A stretch of DNA of 64,000 bases from Bacillus pumilus (GTDB lineage Bacteria; Bacillota; Bacilli; Bacillales; Bacillaceae), in NCBI GenBank assembly GCA_001938995.1, contig MKZN01000012.1, forward strand, positions 52,068 to 116,067, read 5' to 3'. The notes under the pieces were generated by a model. The model was not told the DNA's origin, ran no database searches, and saw nothing but the letters and a program-made list of their open reading frames with translations. A program made the position numbers and the translations under genes. Shown piece by piece: positions 62,628-64,000 of the stretch; the stretch's first letter is position 1; each line of letters starts with the position of its first letter.

Positions 62628-63707
62628 GTGGATTTTACGATACGTTTTCTATCATTCTTTGTCATTGAAGTGGAAGGCAAAGATGAACAAGCGAATAAAC
62701 GATTTAAACATTACCAAACTTTAGACCAAGAGGAATTTGAGCAAAGTGAACTGAAAGACTTTCTAGACGGTGAGTTGAAAAAAATCGTCAAACGCAAAGT
62801 CGACAGACACCCTAAATCTGAACAAGTACCAACGAAAATTGGTCGGTTTATTGTAGAACCGGGTCATGACCTCGATTCAAATCCGAACTACAATTTATTT
62901 CACCAGACGAGGTTTGCTGACACAAAAGAGATGTTTGATGATTGCAGTGAACAATTTGTTCGCACATATTTAGATACAAGTGCTGTCAGGGGCGGCGTCT
63001 TTTTAGTTGCGTCTGCCGTTCCGAAAAAATACTTCGATGACTCCTTTGTTTTTATTATGAAATGCGATTTCGAACAAAAAGTCGCATCGATTGCTGATAC
63101 ATCGACCTTAATTCGAAAAGTGGAAATGGCGATTACAACAAAAAACATGAAATCCATTCAATATCCGTACATGCCTGAAGACGGCATGACAGAGGAAGCA
63201 GAAGTGAAAATTCATCAATCATCACACGCGCGCTATTTTGAGGACTTTCTAAAATTTGTTGAGTACGGAGAATCCATGCCTGAAATCATGAAGTCACAGG
63301 TCATGAATATGGTGCAGGAACATGTATATGAAACATTTCAAGATGAAAGTGAAGAATTAAAACAATTTGAAGAAGACCTTGAAATATGGGAAGCCAGTGA
63401 AAAACGTGAGATCAGGGAACACCTCGATACAGAACAGGTCACGTTAGCTGCTTCACACATCGTCGAACAAACACCTGATATCACGATGAAAATGCGGCTA
63501 GGTGAAACAGAAATCAAAGGGCTGCTAGCCGACTTTGGTCACTCAATTCATATCGCCAAGGTCAACAATCGATATGTTGTATTGGTTGAAGCAGACCAAA
63601 TCATATTTGAAAAAGGAAACACACCTGTTGAATTTCATAAACCGAATGGCTTAAAAGAAGTCGTCAGCCAGCTGACACAAAAAGCCTATGATGCAGATAT
63701 AGAATAA
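62628..63707 (+). CDS. DUF3900 family protein
   Basis: 359 residues from GTG at 62628. The N-terminus MDFTIRFLSFFVIEVEGKDE and the segment KHYQTLDQEEFEQSELKDFL fit the DUF3900 family, conserved in Bacillus. Blocks VDRHPKSEQVPTKIGRFIVE, RTYLDTSAVRGGVFLVASAV and FEDFLKFVEYGESMPEIMKS follow, then a C-terminal region of lysine/glutamate-rich helices and a final ligand-type beta sandwich. It recalls the NdpA nucleoid-associated proteins, but I cannot prove homology. A Fur box lies upstream and the ribosome site is weak. Confidence 0.8.
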   Translation: MDFTIRFLSFFVIEVEGKDEQANKRFKHYQTLDQEEFEQSELKDFLDGELKKIVKRKVDRHPKSEQVPTKIGRFIVEPGHDLDSNPNYNLFHQTRFADTKEMFDDCSEQFVRTYLDTSAVRGGVFLVASAVPKKYFDDSFVFIMKCDFEQKVASIADTSTLIRKVEMAITTKNMKSIQYPYMPEDGMTEEAEVKIHQSSHARYFEDFLKFVEYGESMPEIMKSQVMNMVQEHVYETFQDESEELKQFEEDLEIWEASEKREIREHLDTEQVTLAASHIVEQTPDITMKMRLGETEIKGLLADFGHSIHIAKVNNRYVVLVEADQIIFEKGNTPVEFHKPNGLKEVVSQLTQKAYDADIE

Positions 63708-63746
63708 AGAATTATGCTTCAAATGAAAAAGTGCCTGCTTCATCGG

Positions 63747-64000
63747 GACTGACCCCCGTTTTTGAGACAGGGATCAAAACACCTTTATACAACCAATTGC
63801 CGATAGTTTATCGGTGATTGGTTGTTTAGTTTCGTTTGAATGCGAATGTTGTTATAATAATGAATGTATTCTATGACAGTGCGTTCTACGATGGTGGTCG
63901 TGGTTCGGTCAATACTGTTAAGATAGAACGTTTCAGACTTTAGTGAGGAATGAAACGATTCGATGGAGGCATTATCAGCGGGCGTCCCTTTGCGGGACAT
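63747..64000 (-). mobile_element. End of an IS3-family insertion sequence
   Basis: GACTGACCCCCGTTTTTGAG at 63747-63766 resembles the terminal inverted repeat of IS3/IS150-group elements (TG-ACTGACCCC). It lies 19 bases outside the transposase stop. The other end and the rest of the element are beyond the window. Confidence 0.78.
63785..64000 (-). CDS. IS3-family transposase (OrfB), C-terminal part
   Basis: The leftward frame is open to the window edge and ends at 63785, covering the last 72 residues. It contains SRKGTPADNASIESFHSSLK, the segment with the catalytic Glu of the DDE integrase core, and the terminal YIHYYNNIRIQTKLNNQSPI typical of IS3-group OrfB. The methionine at 63998-64000 is internal, not a start. 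It copies and pastes the element via a circular intermediate. Confidence 0.9.
   Translation of the reverse strand: MSRKGTPADNASIESFHSSLKSETFYLNSIDRTTTTIVERTVIEYIHYYNNIRIQTKLNNQSPINYRQLVV

Overview
The window is a chromosomal segment of a low-GC Gram-positive, spore-forming Bacillus. Gene content and order follow the yfk-yfl-yfm-yfn part of the B. subtilis chromosome, but with local gains, losses and decayed genes that suggest a related species. The B. pumilus/safensis/altitudinis group is my best guess; this is inference, since no rRNA or marker gene is present.

Layout. (1) 1-7.6 kb, yfk genes: yfkD (cut by the window edge), the Ca2+/H+ antiporter gene chaA (yfkE), an OsmC-like gene, yfkF, yfkH-yfkI-yfkJ, an AGCS amino acid/Na+ symporter, yfkK and the sigma-B-controlled yfkM. 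(2) 7.8-16.1 kb: the giant wall-anchored nucleotide phosphoesterase yfkN converges on the trehalose operon treP-treA-treR, which has a clear two-operator TreR control region. (3) 16.1-19.8 kb, accessory: a 43-residue orphan ORF, a chemoreceptor and a PLP-dependent decarboxylase. (4) 20.3-29.3 kb, yfl genes: ltaS, a DoxX-family gene with two TGTGA-N6-TCACA sites, a DUF817 protein, nagP with a NagR-like operator, mapB, two tiny genes (one is yflJ), yflK, acyP and nos, with a structured intergenic element between acyP and nos. (5) 29.6-36.2 kb: a secreted M14 peptidase, then the citrate uptake locus citS-citT-yflP-citM, with a readable promoter, a cre site and a repeat where CitT would be expected to bind. 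(6) 36.3-40.7 kb: a 986-residue collagen-like protein, a decayed ribD-like fragment, the sigma-B gene yflT and an unknown 125-residue protein. (7) 40.8-47.5 kb, yfm genes: yfmJ, yfmL, yfmM, an lrp-like regulator beside a truncated MBL-fold gene, and yfmR. (8) 47.7-57.1 kb: a TPR glycosyltransferase, yfnA, a cluster of GerP-like spore proteins around an Hsp20/CotP-like gene, yflS, a class B PBP and yfnC. (9) 57.1-61.9 kb: the leftward yfnH-G-F-E-D operon for a CDP-sugar-based spore-surface polysaccharide. (10) 62.3-64 kb: a DUF1540 gene, a DUF3900 gene behind a near-perfect Fur box, and the end of an IS3-family element running off the window.

Two themes stand out. Spore-surface functions are concentrated here (collagen-like protein, GerP-like/CotP cluster, yfn operon). 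Regulation is unusually readable: sigma-B promoters for yfkM and yflT, TreR operators, a dre-like site, the CitT/cre region, FNR/Rex-like palindromes and a Fur box. No CRISPR array, prophage, tRNA or rRNA gene was seen. Nothing amounts to a clearly new multi-gene system. The best leads are the GerP-like/CotP cluster, the collagen-like protein with its Cys-rich head, the structured element beside nos, and the Fur-box/DUF3900 pair.
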